Assembly (NCBI RefSeq): GCF_013761245.1
Contig: NZ_JACDUT010000001.1
Span: 558,001 to 622,000, forward strand
DNA: 64,000 bases
Source of the DNA: Thermaerobacillus caldiproteolyticus
GTDB lineage: Bacteria > Bacillota > Bacilli > Bacillales > Anoxybacillaceae
Direction: 5' to 3'
Part shown: one piece after another, positions 1 to 11,055 of the stretch
Numbering within the stretch: position 1 is the stretch's first letter
Layout of the letters: each line of letters starts with the position of its first letter
Made by a program: the position numbers and the translations under genes
Notes under the pieces: model-generated
The model's input: only the letters and a program-made list of their open reading frames with translations
Database searches by the model: none
What the model was told of the DNA's origin: nothing

Positions 1-233
1 ACCGCGTAGATATTCCATCTTATCGCGTAAAACCTGGTCAAACGATTTCTGTTCGCGAAAAATCTCGCAACCTTCAAGTAATTAAAGAAGCGCTTGAAGC
101 AAACAATTTCGTACCTGACTATTTAACGCTTGATGCTGACAAATTGGAAGGCACGTATACTCGTTTACCTGAACGTTCCGAGTTACCAGCTGAAATTAAC
201 GAGGCATTAATCGTTGAGTTCTACTCTCGTTAA
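1..233 (+). CDS. rpsD: 30S ribosomal protein S4, C-terminal part (cut by window edge)
   Basis: The frame starting at base 3 is open to TAA 231-233 and reads the C-terminal 76 residues of ribosomal protein S4, including [16 protein letters not shown] of the S4 RNA-binding fold and the ending [10 protein letters not shown]4 nucleates assembly of the 30S body on 16S rRNA and in bacilli represses its own translation. The beginning of the gene lies outside the window. It is convergent with tyrS, as in B. subtilis, and is followed at once by its own terminator. The identification rests on recall of the S4 C-terminus and on synteny. Confidence 0.93.
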   Translation, partial: RVDIPSYRVKPGQTISVREKSRNLQVIKEALEANNFVPDYLTLDADKLEGTYTRLPERSELPAEINEALIVEFYSR

Positions 234-241
234 TGCCTATC

Positions 242-278
242 ATCCCTCTGGACATTATTCCAGAGGGATTGTTTTTTT
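242..278 (+). terminator. rpsD terminator
   Basis: A 10-bp perfect stem (ATCCCTCTGG at 242-251 with CCAGAGGGAT at 260-269) is followed by a T-rich run to 278. It sits 9 bases after the rpsD stop. Confidence 0.9.
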
Positions 279-373
279 CATAGGAAAGCACAGGCTCTCT
301 ATTAAGTGCAACGGGCAAGTGCTTTTCTCCTGCCGAGGAGACTGAGAAGCAAAATATCCATTTTGATATAATC

Positions 374-400
374 AAAAAGGGCTCCTTAAAAAAGAGCCCC
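374..400 (-). terminator. tyrS terminator
   Basis: On the minus strand, GGGCTC (399-394) pairs with GAGCCC (384-379) and is followed by TTTTT (378-374). It lies directly after the tyrS stop codon. Confidence 0.8.
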
Positions 401-401
401 A

Positions 402-1935
<1,534 letters not shown>

Positions 1936-2010
1936 TGTTTTTTGATATACATGTTTTTATCATAATCAAGAGGGATTGTCAAATCAACTCAGAAAAAATG
2001 ACAAAAAACC

Positions 2011-2039
2011 ATAATATTAGACATTGGATATGATATAAT
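2011..2039 (+). promoter_or_regulatory. Probable sigma-A promoter of the penicillin-binding protein gene
   Basis: An extended -10 TGATATAAT (TATAAT at 2034-2039) lies about 78 bases before the PBP start. The -35 region is poor, as is usual for extended -10 promoters. Confidence 0.55.
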
Positions 2040-2116
2040 AAAACTACTTTTTAAGCACCGATATATTTTCATAATGTTCTGTCATTTTTATTTTTATTCT
2101 TATGGAGAGGATGCCT

Positions 2117-4945
2117 ATGGAGCAAGAGAAACAAATGTTCTCCCTTCAAAAAACGCTGCGCTATTTACGCATTACGTATGAAATCGGTTGGAATCTTTTT
2201 CTTATCTTTATCATTTTACTTATTTGCGCTATTTGTTTTGCATTTGGTGTCGGTGCTGGGTATTTTGCTTCTTTAGTTAAAGATATGCCAATTCCTTCGT
2301 ACAAAGAAATGAAACAAGATATTTATAACTATGAAGAAACGACCCATATTTATTTTGCCAATCGCGTCTATCTCGGGAGTTTTCGCACCGATTTAGAGAG
2401 GGAAGAAGTGCGTTTACAGGATGTCTCCCCTTACGTAATCAAAGCGATTATTGCCACAGAAGATGAGTATTTTTATGAACATCATGGAGTTGTACCAAAA
2501 GCGATAATCCGCGCTTTATTTCAGGAAGCCACCAATTCTTCTACACGCACAGGTGGAAGCACATTAACACAACAGCTTGTCAAAAATCAAATTTTAACGA
2601 ATGAAGTATCATTTGAAAGAAAAGCGAAAGAAATCTTGATCGCCCTTCGTCTCGAAAAGTTTTTCCGTAAAGACGAAATTTTAGAAGCGTATTTAAACGT
2701 CGTTCCCTTTGGCAGAAACTCGTCCGGCCGCAACATTGCCGGCATCCAAGCAGCCGCGCAGGGCGTTTTTGGAGTTGATGCCAAAGATTTAAACCTTGCT
2801 CAAGCGGCATTTTTAGCTGGTCTTCCACAAAGTCCCTTTGGATATACACCATTCACAAGTGATGGAAAAGTCAAAGACGATCTTTCCCCTGCGTTAAACC
2901 GGATGAAAACCGTTTTGAACCGAATGAAACGGGCGGGATATATTTCTGACAAGCAATATGAAGAAGCTCTACAGTATAATGTTGCTGAACATTTTGCACC
3001 ACCGAAGCCATCACCGTTCGAAAAATATCCATGGCTGACAATGGAAATTGAACAGCGCGCCAAAGAAATTTTAGCTGATGTTTTAGCAAAAAAAGACGGC
3101 TATGAGAAAAAACAATTACTCGAAAACACTTCGCTCTATCACAAATATCTCGCGAGAGCGGAAAAACAGCTTCGACAGAATGGGTATGAAATTTATACAA
3201 CGATTGATAAGGATATTTACGATCACATGCAAGCTGTTGTCGCTAAATACCCGTATTTTGGTAATGATATCATCAAATATGTAAAAGATGAGAAAACAGG
3301 AAAAACCATTGCAAAAGCTGAGCCGGTTGAAGTCGGGGCAATGCTTATTGAAAATAAAACTGGACGAATCATTAGCTTTGTTGGCGGAAGGGATTATCAC
3401 CGACAACAGTTAAATCACGCAACACAGGCATATCGCTCAAACGGTTCAACAATGAAACCGCTTTTAGTCTATGCTCCAGCTATGGAGATGGGAGTAATTC
3501 AACCAGGCTCTGTCATTCCTGACGTTGAGCTATATGTAAAAACGGCAAGCGGCACCTACAGTCCAAAAAACGCTGATCGGCAAACACATGGATTGGTATC
3601 TGCTCGGCGTGCTCTGCAATACTCATATAATATTCCAGCCGTGCGCACATATATGAAAATCATCAATCAACACCCGATAACATATTTAGAAAAAATGGGC
3701 TTTACAAGCTTAACAAAAACGGATGCAACGAACTTATCGATGGCGCTCGGCGCTTTAACCAAAGGAGTGACTGTGGAGGAAAACGTTAACGCATATGCAA
3801 CATTCGGAAACTACGGAACGTTTGTCGATGCTTATTTAATTGAAAAAATTGTTTCAAAAGATGGACAAGTCGTCTATGAACATAAAAGCAATCCTGTCCC
3901 TGTCTTTTCTCCGCAAACATCGTACTTAACGATCGACATGATGCGGGATGTGATTCGCCAAGGAACAGCAGCAGCCCTCCCATATTACTTAAAGTTTCAA
4001 GCTGATTGGGCTGGAAAGACAGGAACCGGACAAGATAATAAAGATGCCTGGTTTGTCGCGACAAATCCGAATGTCACATTCGGTGTTTGGATGGGATATG
4101 ATACGCCAGCACCGTTACAGCTCAAATATAAAGGGCTATCCTATAGCAAACGAAATTTATTGTTATGGGCACAACTGATGAACGCTGCTTATGACGTAAA
4201 GCCGGATTTAATCGCGCCGAAAAAACGGTTCAATATGCCGGGTGGAATTGTCCGACGCGCGTATTGTACAATTTCCGGACTTGTTCCGTCCGGCTTATGT
4301 GCCAAAGCAGGGTTAGTGAGCTATGACTTGTACAATACAAAATTCACACCGAAGAATGGAGAAACGTATTTAACAGAAGGGATTTTTGTTGAAGTAAACG
4401 GAAAACGGTATGCGGCACTCGACACCACCCCACGTGAATTTACAACTAGAGGGGTAATGTTGGATGAACGATTGTTAAGCCAGTTAGGAATCAGTCACGT
4501 ACGCGATGTAACAAAGCTCCTTCCAAAATCAGGTCAATGGGCAACGACGCTGTTTGCTGGCCAACTACCTGAAAACGGAAAGAATCCAAGCCCGCTCACC
4601 ATTCATCTAATAAATGGAGCTATCCGTTGGTCTTCCCACTACGAAAATGATGTCATTGGCTACCGCGTATATCGATCGGAACGGGAAGGGGCACCATTTC
4701 GCATTGTAGCAACGATTAAAGCTGGGCAACCATTATCGTTTCCCATCCGTTCCGCAAGCGGCGTATATTATGTGACAGCTGTTGATATTGCAGGAAAAGA
4801 ATCATCGCGCTCCAACATCATTCAGCTATCTGAACCGAAGTCATCAACTTCGAATCCAAGCAAGCCGGAATCATCAAGTCCAACTAAGCCGTCTGAAGAA
4901 ACAAATTCAGGCAACGCTCCCCCTCCTACAGAATCGTCACAATAA
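2117..4945 (+). CDS. Class A penicillin-binding protein (bifunctional transglycosylase/transpeptidase)
   Basis: Polymerises and cross-links peptidoglycan at the outer face of the membrane (942 residues). In order it shows an N-terminal membrane anchor (about residues 25-50, WNLFLIFIILLICAICF), a GT51 glycosyltransferase domain with EDEYFYEHHG (about 115) and GGSTLTQQLVKN, and a transpeptidase domain with the active Ser in STMK (about 444), YSYN and KTGTG (about 633). A fibronectin-III-like module (IGYRVYRSEREG, YYVTAVDIAGKE) and a Ser/Pro/Thr-rich tail follow. The third ATG (2117) was chosen because GGAGAGG lies 6 bases before it. The tail modules resemble those of PBP1-type enzymes. No precise B. 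subtilis orthologue is claimed. Confidence 0.92.
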   Translation: MEQEKQMFSLQKTLRYLRITYEIGWNLFLIFIILLICAICFAFGVGAGYFASLVKDMPIPSYKEMKQDIYNYEETTHIYFANRVYLGSFRTDLEREEVRLQDVSPYVIKAIIATEDEYFYEHHGVVPKAIIRALFQEATNSSTRTGGSTLTQQLVKNQILTNEVSFERKAKEILIALRLEKFFRKDEILEAYLNVVPFGRNSSGRNIAGIQAAAQGVFGVDAKDLNLAQAAFLAGLPQSPFGYTPFTSDGKVKDDLSPALNRMKTVLNRMKRAGYISDKQYEEALQYNVAEHFAPPKPSPFEKYPWLTMEIEQRAKEILADVLAKKDGYEKKQLLENTSLYHKYLARAEKQLRQNGYEIYTTIDKDIYDHMQAVVAKYPYFGNDIIKYVKDEKTGKTIAKAEPVEVGAMLIENKTGRIISFVGGRDYHRQQLNHATQAYRSNGSTMKPLLVYAPAMEMGVIQPGSVIPDVELYVKTASGTYSPKNADRQTHGLVSARRALQYSYNIPAVRTYMKIINQHPITYLEKMGFTSLTKTDATNLSMALGALTKGVTVEENVNAYATFGNYGTFVDAYLIEKIVSKDGQVVYEHKSNPVPVFSPQTSYLTIDMMRDVIRQGTAAALPYYLKFQADWAGKTGTGQDNKDAWFVATNPNVTFGVWMGYDTPAPLQLKYKGLSYSKRNLLLWAQLMNAAYDVKPDLIAPKKRFNMPGGIVRRAYCTISGLVPSGLCAKAGLVSYDLYNTKFTPKNGETYLTEGIFVEVNGKRYAALDTTPREFTTRGVMLDERLLSQLGISHVRDVTKLLPKSGQWATTLFAGQLPENGKNPSPLTIHLINGAIRWSSHYENDVIGYRVYRSEREGAPFRIVATIKAGQPLSFPIRSASGVYYVTAVDIAGKESSRSNIIQLSEPKSSTSNPSKPESSSPTKPSEETNSGNAPPPTESSQ

Positions 4946-4947
4946 TA

Positions 4948-4985
4948 GATACCCCCTCGATCAACTATCGAGGGGGTATCATTTT
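4948..4985. terminator. Bidirectional terminator between the PBP gene and acsA
   Basis: A 13-bp perfect stem (GATACCCCCTCGA 4948-4960 with TCGAGGGGGTATC 4968-4980) sits between the two convergent stop codons. The T tract is on the plus side (ATTTT). Confidence 0.85.
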
Positions 4986-6699
4986 AGTCTTCCATTGTTG
5001 ACAAATCTCCTGTCGGTAAATTCAATTCCCATGCTTTCAAGACACGGCGCATAATTTTTCCGCTGCGCGTTTTTGGAAGCTTATTACGAAACTCAATTTC
5101 GCGCGGCGCTGCGTGAGCGGCCAACCCTTTTTTCACAAATTCACGAATATCTTCAATCAATTCTTCAGAAGGCTCATATCCATCACGGAGCGAAATAAAC
5201 GCTTTAATAATTTCACCACGAACCGGATCTGGTTTTCCAATGACTCCAGCTTCCGCTACGGCTGGATGTTCGACAAGCTTACTTTCGACTTCAAACGGGC
5301 CCACACGCTCACCAGATGTATTAATGACATCATCAACGCGTCCTTGGAACCAAAAATATCCATCTTCATCCATGTACGCGGAATCTCCGGAAACATACCA
5401 ATCACCAATGAAATAGGATTCATATTTCTGTGGATTGTTCCAAATCTTCTTCATCATCGATGGCCAACCCTTTTTAATCGCCAAGTTCCCCATGCGATAT
5501 GGCGGCAGCTCATTTCCTTGGTCGTCAATAATTGCTGCCTTCACCCCCGGAATCGGTTTTCCCATTGATCCCGGTTTAATTTCCATGCATGGATAGTTAC
5601 AAATGAGATGCGCTCCTGTTTCAGTCATCCACCACGTATCGTGAATGCGACGCTGGAACACTTTCATTCCCCAACGGATGACTTCCGGGTTTAATGGCTC
5701 CCCGACGCTTAACACGTGACGAAGCGAGCTTAAATCAAATTTTTTCACCACTTCATCGCCTGCGCCCATCAACATACGAAATGCAGTTGGCGCGCTATAC
5801 CAAACGGTAACACCATAGTCTTCAATCGTTTTATACCATGCTTCCGGACTAAAGCGTCCACCGACAACAACGTTAGATGCCCCGCAAAGCCATGGACCAA
5901 AAATACCGTACGAAGTTCCTGTTACCCATCCCGGATCAGCTGTACACCAATATACGTCATCCTCTTTTAAATCAAGCACCCATTTAGCTGTTTGATAATG
6001 TTGAATCATCGCGTTATGAACGTGCAAAACCCCTTTTGGTTTTCCCGTCGATCCTGATGTATAATGTAAGATGAGCCCATCTTGCCTGTCGACCCATTCA
6101 ATATCAAAATGCTTGCTTGCTTCGTTCATTCGTTTCTTTAAGTCGATATACGGACCTTCCTCAACAATGTCATCACCGACTAACAGAACATATTTTAACG
6201 CAGGTAGATCATTCACCGGAACGCGCGGGAGAAGCTCTGGAGTCGTCACGATCACTTTTGCTTCGCTATCCTCTAGCCGATCGCGCACCGCTCCTTCCAT
6301 AAAAGCTTCAAATAATGGCCCAGCAATGGCTCCAACTTTAATCGTTCCAAGCATAGCAAAATATAATTCTGGAGAGCGCGGCATAAAAATAAACACTCGG
6401 TCTCCTTTTTCGACATCAGCCACTTGCTTTAAGACGTTCGCGACTTTATTCGACCATTCTTTCATTTCTTTAAAGGTATATTTTTCTTCCCTTGACGCAT
6501 CACGATAATAAAGAGCCACTTTATTTTTACGGAATGTTTCCGCATGGCGGTCAATCGCTTCGTACGCCATATTCACTCGACCGGTTTCCGACCATGAAAA
6601 CTGCTTTTCTACTTCTGACCAGTCGAAGTTTTGGTAGGTTTCTTCATAGTTTTTTAAATTGTAATCCCCTTGTATGACTGGCAGTGTTTCAACTTTCAT
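4984..6699 (-). CDS. acsA: Acetyl-CoA synthetase
   Basis: Activates acetate with ATP to acetyl-AMP, then to acetyl-CoA, for growth on overflow acetate. The 571 residues match the Bacillus AcsA length. Motifs seen: the adenylate P-loop HYTSGSTGKPKG, WWMTETG, and GDSAYMDEDGYFWFQGR with the hinge/ADP-binding region. The A10 motif PKTRSGKIMRR has Lys548, the residue that AcuA acetylates and AcuC deacetylates in B. subtilis. A G-rich RBS (AGGGGG) precedes ATG 6699. The gene is divergent from acuABC, and the shared control region holds a cre site. The product is cytoplasmic. Confidence 0.96.
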   Translation of the reverse strand: MKVETLPVIQGDYNLKNYEETYQNFDWSEVEKQFSWSETGRVNMAYEAIDRHAETFRKNKVALYYRDASREEKYTFKEMKEWSNKVANVLKQVADVEKGDRVFIFMPRSPELYFAMLGTIKVGAIAGPLFEAFMEGAVRDRLEDSEAKVIVTTPELLPRVPVNDLPALKYVLLVGDDIVEEGPYIDLKKRMNEASKHFDIEWVDRQDGLILHYTSGSTGKPKGVLHVHNAMIQHYQTAKWVLDLKEDDVYWCTADPGWVTGTSYGIFGPWLCGASNVVVGGRFSPEAWYKTIEDYGVTVWYSAPTAFRMLMGAGDEVVKKFDLSSLRHVLSVGEPLNPEVIRWGMKVFQRRIHDTWWMTETGAHLICNYPCMEIKPGSMGKPIPGVKAAIIDDQGNELPPYRMGNLAIKKGWPSMMKKIWNNPQKYESYFIGDWYVSGDSAYMDEDGYFWFQGRVDDVINTSGERVGPFEVESKLVEHPAVAEAGVIGKPDPVRGEIIKAFISLRDGYEPSEELIEDIREFVKKGLAAHAAPREIEFRNKLPKTRSGKIMRRVLKAWELNLPTGDLSTMED

Positions 6700-6735
6700 T
6701 CCCCAATTCCCCCTTATGTAAGTGGTTACATTCCC

Positions 6736-6764
6736 ATTATAGTATACCTTATTTAAATTCTCAA
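6736..6764 (-). promoter_or_regulatory. Sigma-A promoter of acsA
   Basis: On the minus strand, -35 TTGAGA (6764-6759), a 17-bp spacer and -10 TATAAT (6741-6736) lie 37 bases before the acsA start. Confidence 0.75.
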
Positions 6765-6808
6765 TTTTTTAAAAATTTTTATTCCCATTACTTGATAGAG
6801 AATTTTTT

Positions 6809-6822
6809 TGAAAACGCTTTAT
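6809..6822. promoter_or_regulatory. cre site (CcpA operator) between acsA and acuABC
   Basis: TGAAAACGCTTTAT matches 12 of 14 positions of the catabolite-responsive element TGWAANCGNTNWCA. It lies in the -35 region of the acu promoter and upstream of the acsA promoter. Both transcripts are known CcpA targets in B. subtilis, and ccpA itself lies 2.6 kb away. Confidence 0.75.
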
Positions 6823-6838
6823 AAACTATATTTTCATG

Positions 6839-6844
6839 TATAAT
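6839..6844 (+). promoter_or_regulatory. -10 element of the acuABC promoter
   Basis: TATAAT at 6839-6844 lies 33 bases before the acuA start. The -35 region is weak and overlaps the cre, which fits repression by CcpA. Confidence 0.55.
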
Positions 6845-6876
6845 AAAAAGAAAACAAACACTCAGGTGGTGACTGA

Positions 6877-7509
6877 ATGGAACATAAAAAAACATATAAT
6901 GCAAAAGAATTAAAAACACCAAAAGGGACTTTAATTATCGAAGGACCTTTGCCTGCTAAAAATCTAGCGAGTTACGAATTCCATCATGATTTAACCGCCT
7001 TTCGTCAGCCACAACAGCAGCATAAAGCCTTGATTGAAATCGCCCAATTACCTGAAGGAAGAATTATTATCGCGCGTCATGATCAAACGATTGTTGGCTA
7101 CGTTACATTTCTCTATCCAGATCCGCTTGAGCGTTGGTCAGAAGGAAAGATGGAAAATTTAATTGAATTGGGAGCAATTGAAGTGATTCCTGAGTTTCGC
7201 GGCTATGGAGTTGGCAAAAATCTTTTAATCGTCTCCATGATGGATGATGCGATGGAAGACTATATTATCATTACGACGGAATATTATTGGCATTGGGATT
7301 TAAAACGAACCGGATTAAATGTATGGGAATATCGCAAAGTAATGGAAAAGATGATGAATGCCGGCGGGCTCGTTTGGTACGCGACGGATGATCCAGAAAT
7401 TTGCTCTCATCCTGCGAATTGCTTGATGGCTCGTATCGGTAAGCGGGTCGATCAAGCATCAATTCAAAAATTTGATCAGCTTCGTTTTATGAACCGATTT
7501 ATGTATTAA
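6877..7509 (+). CDS. acuA: Protein N-acetyltransferase AcuA (acetylates AcsA)
   Basis: A GNAT-family acetyltransferase of 210 residues that inactivates acetyl-CoA synthetase by acetylating its catalytic lysine. The acetyl-CoA-binding core is visible as [17 protein letters not shown] (about residues 105-121), the R/Q-x-x-G-x-G/A signature. AGGTGGTG precedes ATG 6877. It is the first gene of acuABC, 35 bases ahead of acuB and divergent from its target acsA. Position, order and sequence match B. subtilis acuA. Confidence 0.93.
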   Translation: MEHKKTYNAKELKTPKGTLIIEGPLPAKNLASYEFHHDLTAFRQPQQQHKALIEIAQLPEGRIIIARHDQTIVGYVTFLYPDPLERWSEGKMENLIELGAIEVIPEFRGYGVGKNLLIVSMMDDAMEDYIIITTEYYWHWDLKRTGLNVWEYRKVMEKMMNAGGLVWYATDDPEICSHPANCLMARIGKRVDQASIQKFDQLRFMNRFMY

Positions 7510-7544
7510 GCAGTCGTCTAGACAACAAATGGGGAGGAGAATAT

Positions 7545-8189
7545 ATGATTGTTGAACAAATTATGAAAACGGATGTGATTACGCTTCATCCAAACCACCG
7601 AATTATCGACGCTATCCAATTAGTCAAACAGCACCATATTCGACATATTCCGATTGTCAATGATGAAAACCATGTCATTGGTATCATCACAGACCGCGAT
7701 ATTCGTGATGCCAGTCCATCCATTTTTCAAGCAAACGAATATATAGAAGACTTGCAAAAACCGATTAGCACGATTATGAAAACGGATGTGATCACCGGAC
7801 ACCCGCTTGACTTCGTCGAAGAAATCGCCGCTTTGTTTTATGAATATCGCATTAGCTGCTTACCGATTGTCAAAGACGAAAAGCTCGTCGGCATCATCAC
7901 GGAAACGGACTTACTGCATACGTTCGTGCAACTCACTGGTGCTCATCAGCCCAGTTCGCAAATCGAAGTAAAAGTACCGAACCTAAGTGGCATGCTAAGT
8001 AAAGTAGCAGCCATTTTTAGTCAAAGAAATATCAATATTTCCAGTGTTCTTGTCTATCCGGACAAAGATGAGCATTATAAAATTCTTGTCTTCCGCGCGC
8101 AAACGATGAATCCAACCGGGATAATTGCCGATTTAAAAAACGCTGGCTATACGGTATTGTGGCCAAATTTACCGGGGGTTTCATCATGA
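7545..8189 (+). CDS. acuB: CBS/ACT domain protein AcuB
   Basis: A 214-residue cytoplasmic protein with two CBS motifs (about residues 1-60 and 75-130, each opening with IMKTDVIT and ending with V-G-I-I-T-[DE]-x-D) and a C-terminal ACT-like domain from about residue 140 ([20 protein letters not shown]). CBS pairs usually bind adenine nucleotides, so a sensing role for the acetyl-CoA synthetase cycle is likely, though the biochemical role of AcuB is not settled. A strong RBS (GGGGAGGAG) precedes ATG 7545. Its stop overlaps the acuC start by 4 bases (ATGA), showing translational coupling. Confidence 0.93.
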   Translation: MIVEQIMKTDVITLHPNHRIIDAIQLVKQHHIRHIPIVNDENHVIGIITDRDIRDASPSIFQANEYIEDLQKPISTIMKTDVITGHPLDFVEEIAALFYEYRISCLPIVKDEKLVGIITETDLLHTFVQLTGAHQPSSQIEVKVPNLSGMLSKVAAIFSQRNINISSVLVYPDKDEHYKILVFRAQTMNPTGIIADLKNAGYTVLWPNLPGVSS

Positions 8190-9364
8190 AAAAAGACTGT
8201 GTGTTTGTATACTCAGACGATTTTCAAAACTATAAATTTCATGATGAGCATCCGTTTAATCAGCTTCGCGTCAAACTCACTTATGACTTGTTGAGAACGA
8301 TGAACGCTTTAAGAGATGAACAAATTGTCGCTCCTAGAATGGCCACCGACGAAGAACTTGCACTCATCCATGATCGCGATTATATTGAAGCGGTAAAAGC
8401 AGCAGGGCAAGGACGTCTATCAGCAGACATTGCCTTAAACTATGGACTAGGAACAGAAGACACCCCAATTTTTCCAAACATGCACGAAGCAAGCGCACTG
8501 TTAGTCGGCAGTACATTAACAGCGGTCGATTATGTGTTATCTGGAAAAGCGAAACATGCATTAAGTTTAGGAGGCGGTCTTCATCACGGTTTTCGCGGCA
8601 AAGCCTCAGGCTTTTGCATCTACAACGACAGCGCTGTGGCGATTAAATATATACAGGAAAAATATCAACTTCGCGTATTATACGTGGACACCGATGCTCA
8701 TCATGGGGACGGAGTGCAATGGTCCTTTTACGACGATCCGGATGTTTGTACGTTTTCGATTCATGAAACAGGTCGCTACTTATTTCCTGGAACAGGAAAC
8801 GTCAATGAGCGCGGTCAAGGAAAAGGATACGGTTATTCGTTTAACATTCCTGTTGATGCGTTTACAGAAGATGAATCTTGGCTTGATGCCTATAGGCAAG
8901 CACTTCGAGAAATTGCTGATTTTTTTAAGCCGGACATCATTGTCACGCAAAATGGTGCAGATGCTCATTATTATGATCCGTTGACTCATTTATCGGTAAC
9001 GATGAAAACATACAGAGAAATTCCGAAATTAGCTCATCAAATTGCCCACGAATATTGTGACGGTCGTTGGATTGCCGTCGGCGGAGGAGGATACGATATT
9101 TGGCGAGTCGTTCCGCGCGCTTGGGCACTTATCTGGCTCGAAATGACAGAACAATCAAATATTTCAGGTAATCTTCCGAAAGCATGGCTAGACAAATGGC
9201 AGGCACTCTCTCCTGTTCCGTTGCCACTTGAGTGGGATGACCCAGAGCATTTATATTCTCCGATCCCGCGCAAAACAGAAATTACGGAAAAAAATGCACA
9301 AACGGTAGAAAAAGCGCTATATCCGATTCGTAATCATCGTTCAAACATAAAACAAAGCCTATGA
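8186..9364 (+). CDS. acuC: Protein deacetylase AcuC
   Basis: Zn-dependent class I histone-deacetylase-like enzyme (392 residues) that removes the acetyl group from AcsA and so reactivates acetate use. Fold motifs seen: [31 protein letters not shown] with the metal-binding Asp/His residues, and QNGADAH. ATG 8186 overlaps the acuB stop (ATGA), which fixes the start; a longer frame from 8159 would run into acuB. It ends inside the bidirectional terminator shared with ccpA. The enzyme is cytoplasmic and would be co-repressed with acuAB by CcpA. Confidence 0.94.
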   Translation: MKKDCVFVYSDDFQNYKFHDEHPFNQLRVKLTYDLLRTMNALRDEQIVAPRMATDEELALIHDRDYIEAVKAAGQGRLSADIALNYGLGTEDTPIFPNMHEASALLVGSTLTAVDYVLSGKAKHALSLGGGLHHGFRGKASGFCIYNDSAVAIKYIQEKYQLRVLYVDTDAHHGDGVQWSFYDDPDVCTFSIHETGRYLFPGTGNVNERGQGKGYGYSFNIPVDAFTEDESWLDAYRQALREIADFFKPDIIVTQNGADAHYYDPLTHLSVTMKTYREIPKLAHQIAHEYCDGRWIAVGGGGYDIWRVVPRAWALIWLEMTEQSNISGNLPKAWLDKWQALSPVPLPLEWDDPEHLYSPIPRKTEITEKNAQTVEKALYPIRNHRSNIKQSL

Positions 9365-9382
9365 ATTCACTCATAGGCTTTG
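9353..9382. terminator. Bidirectional terminator between acuC and ccpA
   Basis: A 12-bp perfect stem (CAAAGCCTATGA 9353-9364 with TCATAGGCTTTG 9371-9382) includes the acuC stop codon. Confidence 0.85.
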
Positions 9383-9396
9383 TACACCTTTTCTCT

Positions 9397-10392
9397 TCAC
9401 TTTGTAGACTCTCGATACTCAATGCGATGCGGCAAGACAACAATATGGTTTTCGACATTTTCTTTATTCATATATTTTGTTAAAAGACGCATCGCTACCG
9501 CACCGATGTCATACATTGGCTGTACGACCGTCGTTAAACGCGGACGCACCATCGTCGCGAGCCTTGTATTGTCAAAGCCAACGACTTCAAGTTGTTCCGG
9601 AATGCTTATACCATGGTCTTGTGCACTATGAATTACGCCAAGCGCCATCTCATCCGTTCCGGCAAATACCGCCGTCGGTCGTTCCGCTAATTCCGCCATT
9701 TTTTCGTATGCTTCAATGCCGGAATCATAGGAATAATCTCCTTCGATAATGAGAGCTTCATCATATGGCAATCCGCGCGTCTCTAATGCGCGGCGATAAC
9801 CCGCCAATTTCTTTTGATTAATCGGATCATCTGCTGGTCCGGTTACATAAGCAATTCGCTTATTTCCTTTTTCCAGCAAGTACGTGACCGCGTCAAATGC
9901 AGCTTGTTCATAGTCGATATTAACGGATGGAATCGTATTATTCGGCTCAATCGTTGCCGCTAATACAATCGGAACAGGAGACTTTTGAAACTCATTCACA
10001 TGCTCCTCGGTAATGTTTCCCCCCATAAATACGATGCCGTCGACCTGTTTTGCAAGCATCGTGTTCAGCAGATGAAGTTCCTTCTCTTTATTTTGGTCGG
10101 AGTTGCTTAAAATAATATTGTATTTATACATGGTAGCGACATCTTCAATCCCGCGCGCCAATTCCGCGAAAAAAATACTTGAAATGTCAGGAATAATCAC
10201 ACCGACCGTTGTCGTTTTTTTGCTTGCAAGTCCCCTTGCGACTGCATTTGGTCGATATCCCAAACGCTCAATTGCTTCTAACACCTTTTTTCTCGTTGAT
10301 GGCTTTACATTTGGATTTCCATTTACAACACGCGATACTGTCGCCATTGATACGTTTGCCTCTCGCGCTACATCGTAAATCGTAACGTTCAT
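9397..10392 (-). CDS. ccpA: Catabolite control protein A
   Basis: LacI-family master regulator of carbon catabolite control; it binds cre sites together with HPr-Ser46-P. The 331 residues match the family length. The N-terminal HTH opens with [20 protein letters not shown] and continues with the hinge helix ([11 protein letters not shown]). The periplasmic-binding-like core follows ([20 protein letters not shown]). ATG 10392 was preferred over the GTG at 10401 because AAAGGAG lies 8 bases upstream and B. subtilis CcpA starts at the same point. It has its own promoter. A cre lies in the nearby acsA/acuABC control region. Confidence 0.96.
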   Translation of the reverse strand: MNVTIYDVAREANVSMATVSRVVNGNPNVKPSTRKKVLEAIERLGYRPNAVARGLASKKTTTVGVIIPDISSIFFAELARGIEDVATMYKYNIILSNSDQNKEKELHLLNTMLAKQVDGIVFMGGNITEEHVNEFQKSPVPIVLAATIEPNNTIPSVNIDYEQAAFDAVTYLLEKGNKRIAYVTGPADDPINQKKLAGYRRALETRGLPYDEALIIEGDYSYDSGIEAYEKMAELAERPTAVFAGTDEMALGVIHSAQDHGISIPEQLEVVGFDNTRLATMVRPRLTTVVQPMYDIGAVAMRLLTKYMNKENVENHIVVLPHRIEYRESTK

Positions 10393-10467
10393 TCGTTCCA
10401 CTCCTTTTCTTCATGAATATCTATTCTTTCTCCCATAACCACTAATGTTGCCTATTTACGTAGAAAT

Positions 10468-10497
10468 ATCATACGATACATTATGGGGCAATCGCAA
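10468..10497 (-). promoter_or_regulatory. Probable sigma-A promoter of ccpA
   Basis: Minus strand: -35 TTGCGA (10497-10492), 18-bp spacer, -10 TATGAT (10473-10468), about 75 bases before the ccpA start. Confidence 0.5.
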
Positions 10498-10514
10498 CGG
10501 ATTGACAAATATTT

Positions 10515-10528
10515 TGCAAATGTTTTCA
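10515..10528. promoter_or_regulatory. cre-like sequence upstream of the trmO-like gene
   Basis: TGCAAATGTTTTCA matches 12 of 14 positions of the cre consensus but lacks the central CG. It follows a TTGACA (10502-10507) on the plus strand and lies about 120 bases upstream of ccpA on the other strand. Function is unproven. Confidence 0.3.
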
Positions 10529-10580
10529 ATATCGACGATACGGAGGGGAGAAAAACACTGTTCTATTTCCCCTATTACCT

Positions 10581-10982
10581 ATGTATATAATTTCCCATTC
10601 TATGCTTGATGATGACTATTGGGGGAGTGTTGTATCCGAAATTACCTTAATTGATGAGCTGAACGCAACAGCACTAGATGGTATTGAAGACTTTTCCCAT
10701 TTAGAAAGTATTTTTTATTTCGACAAAGTTTCCGATGAAAAGATTCAATATGGAACAAAACATCCACAAAATAATCAACAATATCCGAAAGTAGGGATTT
10801 TTGCGCAACGAGGGAAAAATAGACCGAACAAACCAGGGGCAGCAAGCGTTGAGTTCATCAAACGTTACGGTAAGACATTGATTGTCAAAGGGGTGGACGA
10901 CATCGACGGAACACCCGTCACTGATATTAAACCGGTCATGTGCAAGTTTCTTCCACTGACTGGCGTAAAACAACCGTTGTAG
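10581..10982 (+). pseudogene. TrmO/TsaA-like (UPF0066) methyltransferase gene with decayed N-terminus
   Basis: The 133-residue frame matches the TrmO/TsaA family, whose members use SAM to methylate N6-threonylcarbamoyladenosine in tRNA. Recognisable blocks are DDDYWGSVVSEI, FSHLESIFYF, YPKVGIFAQRGKNRPNKPG and VKGVDDIDGTPVTDIKP. The family normally has about 20 more N-terminal residues (PIGxIxS motif). Here only PMYIIS-like remains, and ATG 10581 has no ribosome-binding site. The only good one, GGAGGGGA (10542-10549), leads into a frame that stops after 10 codons. It is therefore called a probable pseudogene or a gene with an altered start. It lies between ccpA and aroA, transcribed away from ccpA. 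Confidence 0.6.
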
Positions 10983-11017
10983 TCGGTAGACGTAATGAAA
11001 GATTATTGGAAATAATA

Positions 11018-11046
11018 GCTCGCCTCTTCAATTTTGAAGGGCGAGC
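11018..11046. terminator. Hairpin terminator after aroA (shared with the trmO-like gene)
   Basis: GCTCGCC (11018-11024) pairs with GGCGAGC (11040-11046), with an inner CTTCAA/TTGAAG stem. It is located just after the aroA stop. The U tracts are weak on both sides. Confidence 0.65.
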
Positions 11047-11055
11047 CATCTTGAT

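Noticed and set aside
5113-5568. 151-codon plus-strand frame opposite acsA
   Set aside because: Antisense shadow of a strongly conserved gene; no homology or RBS.
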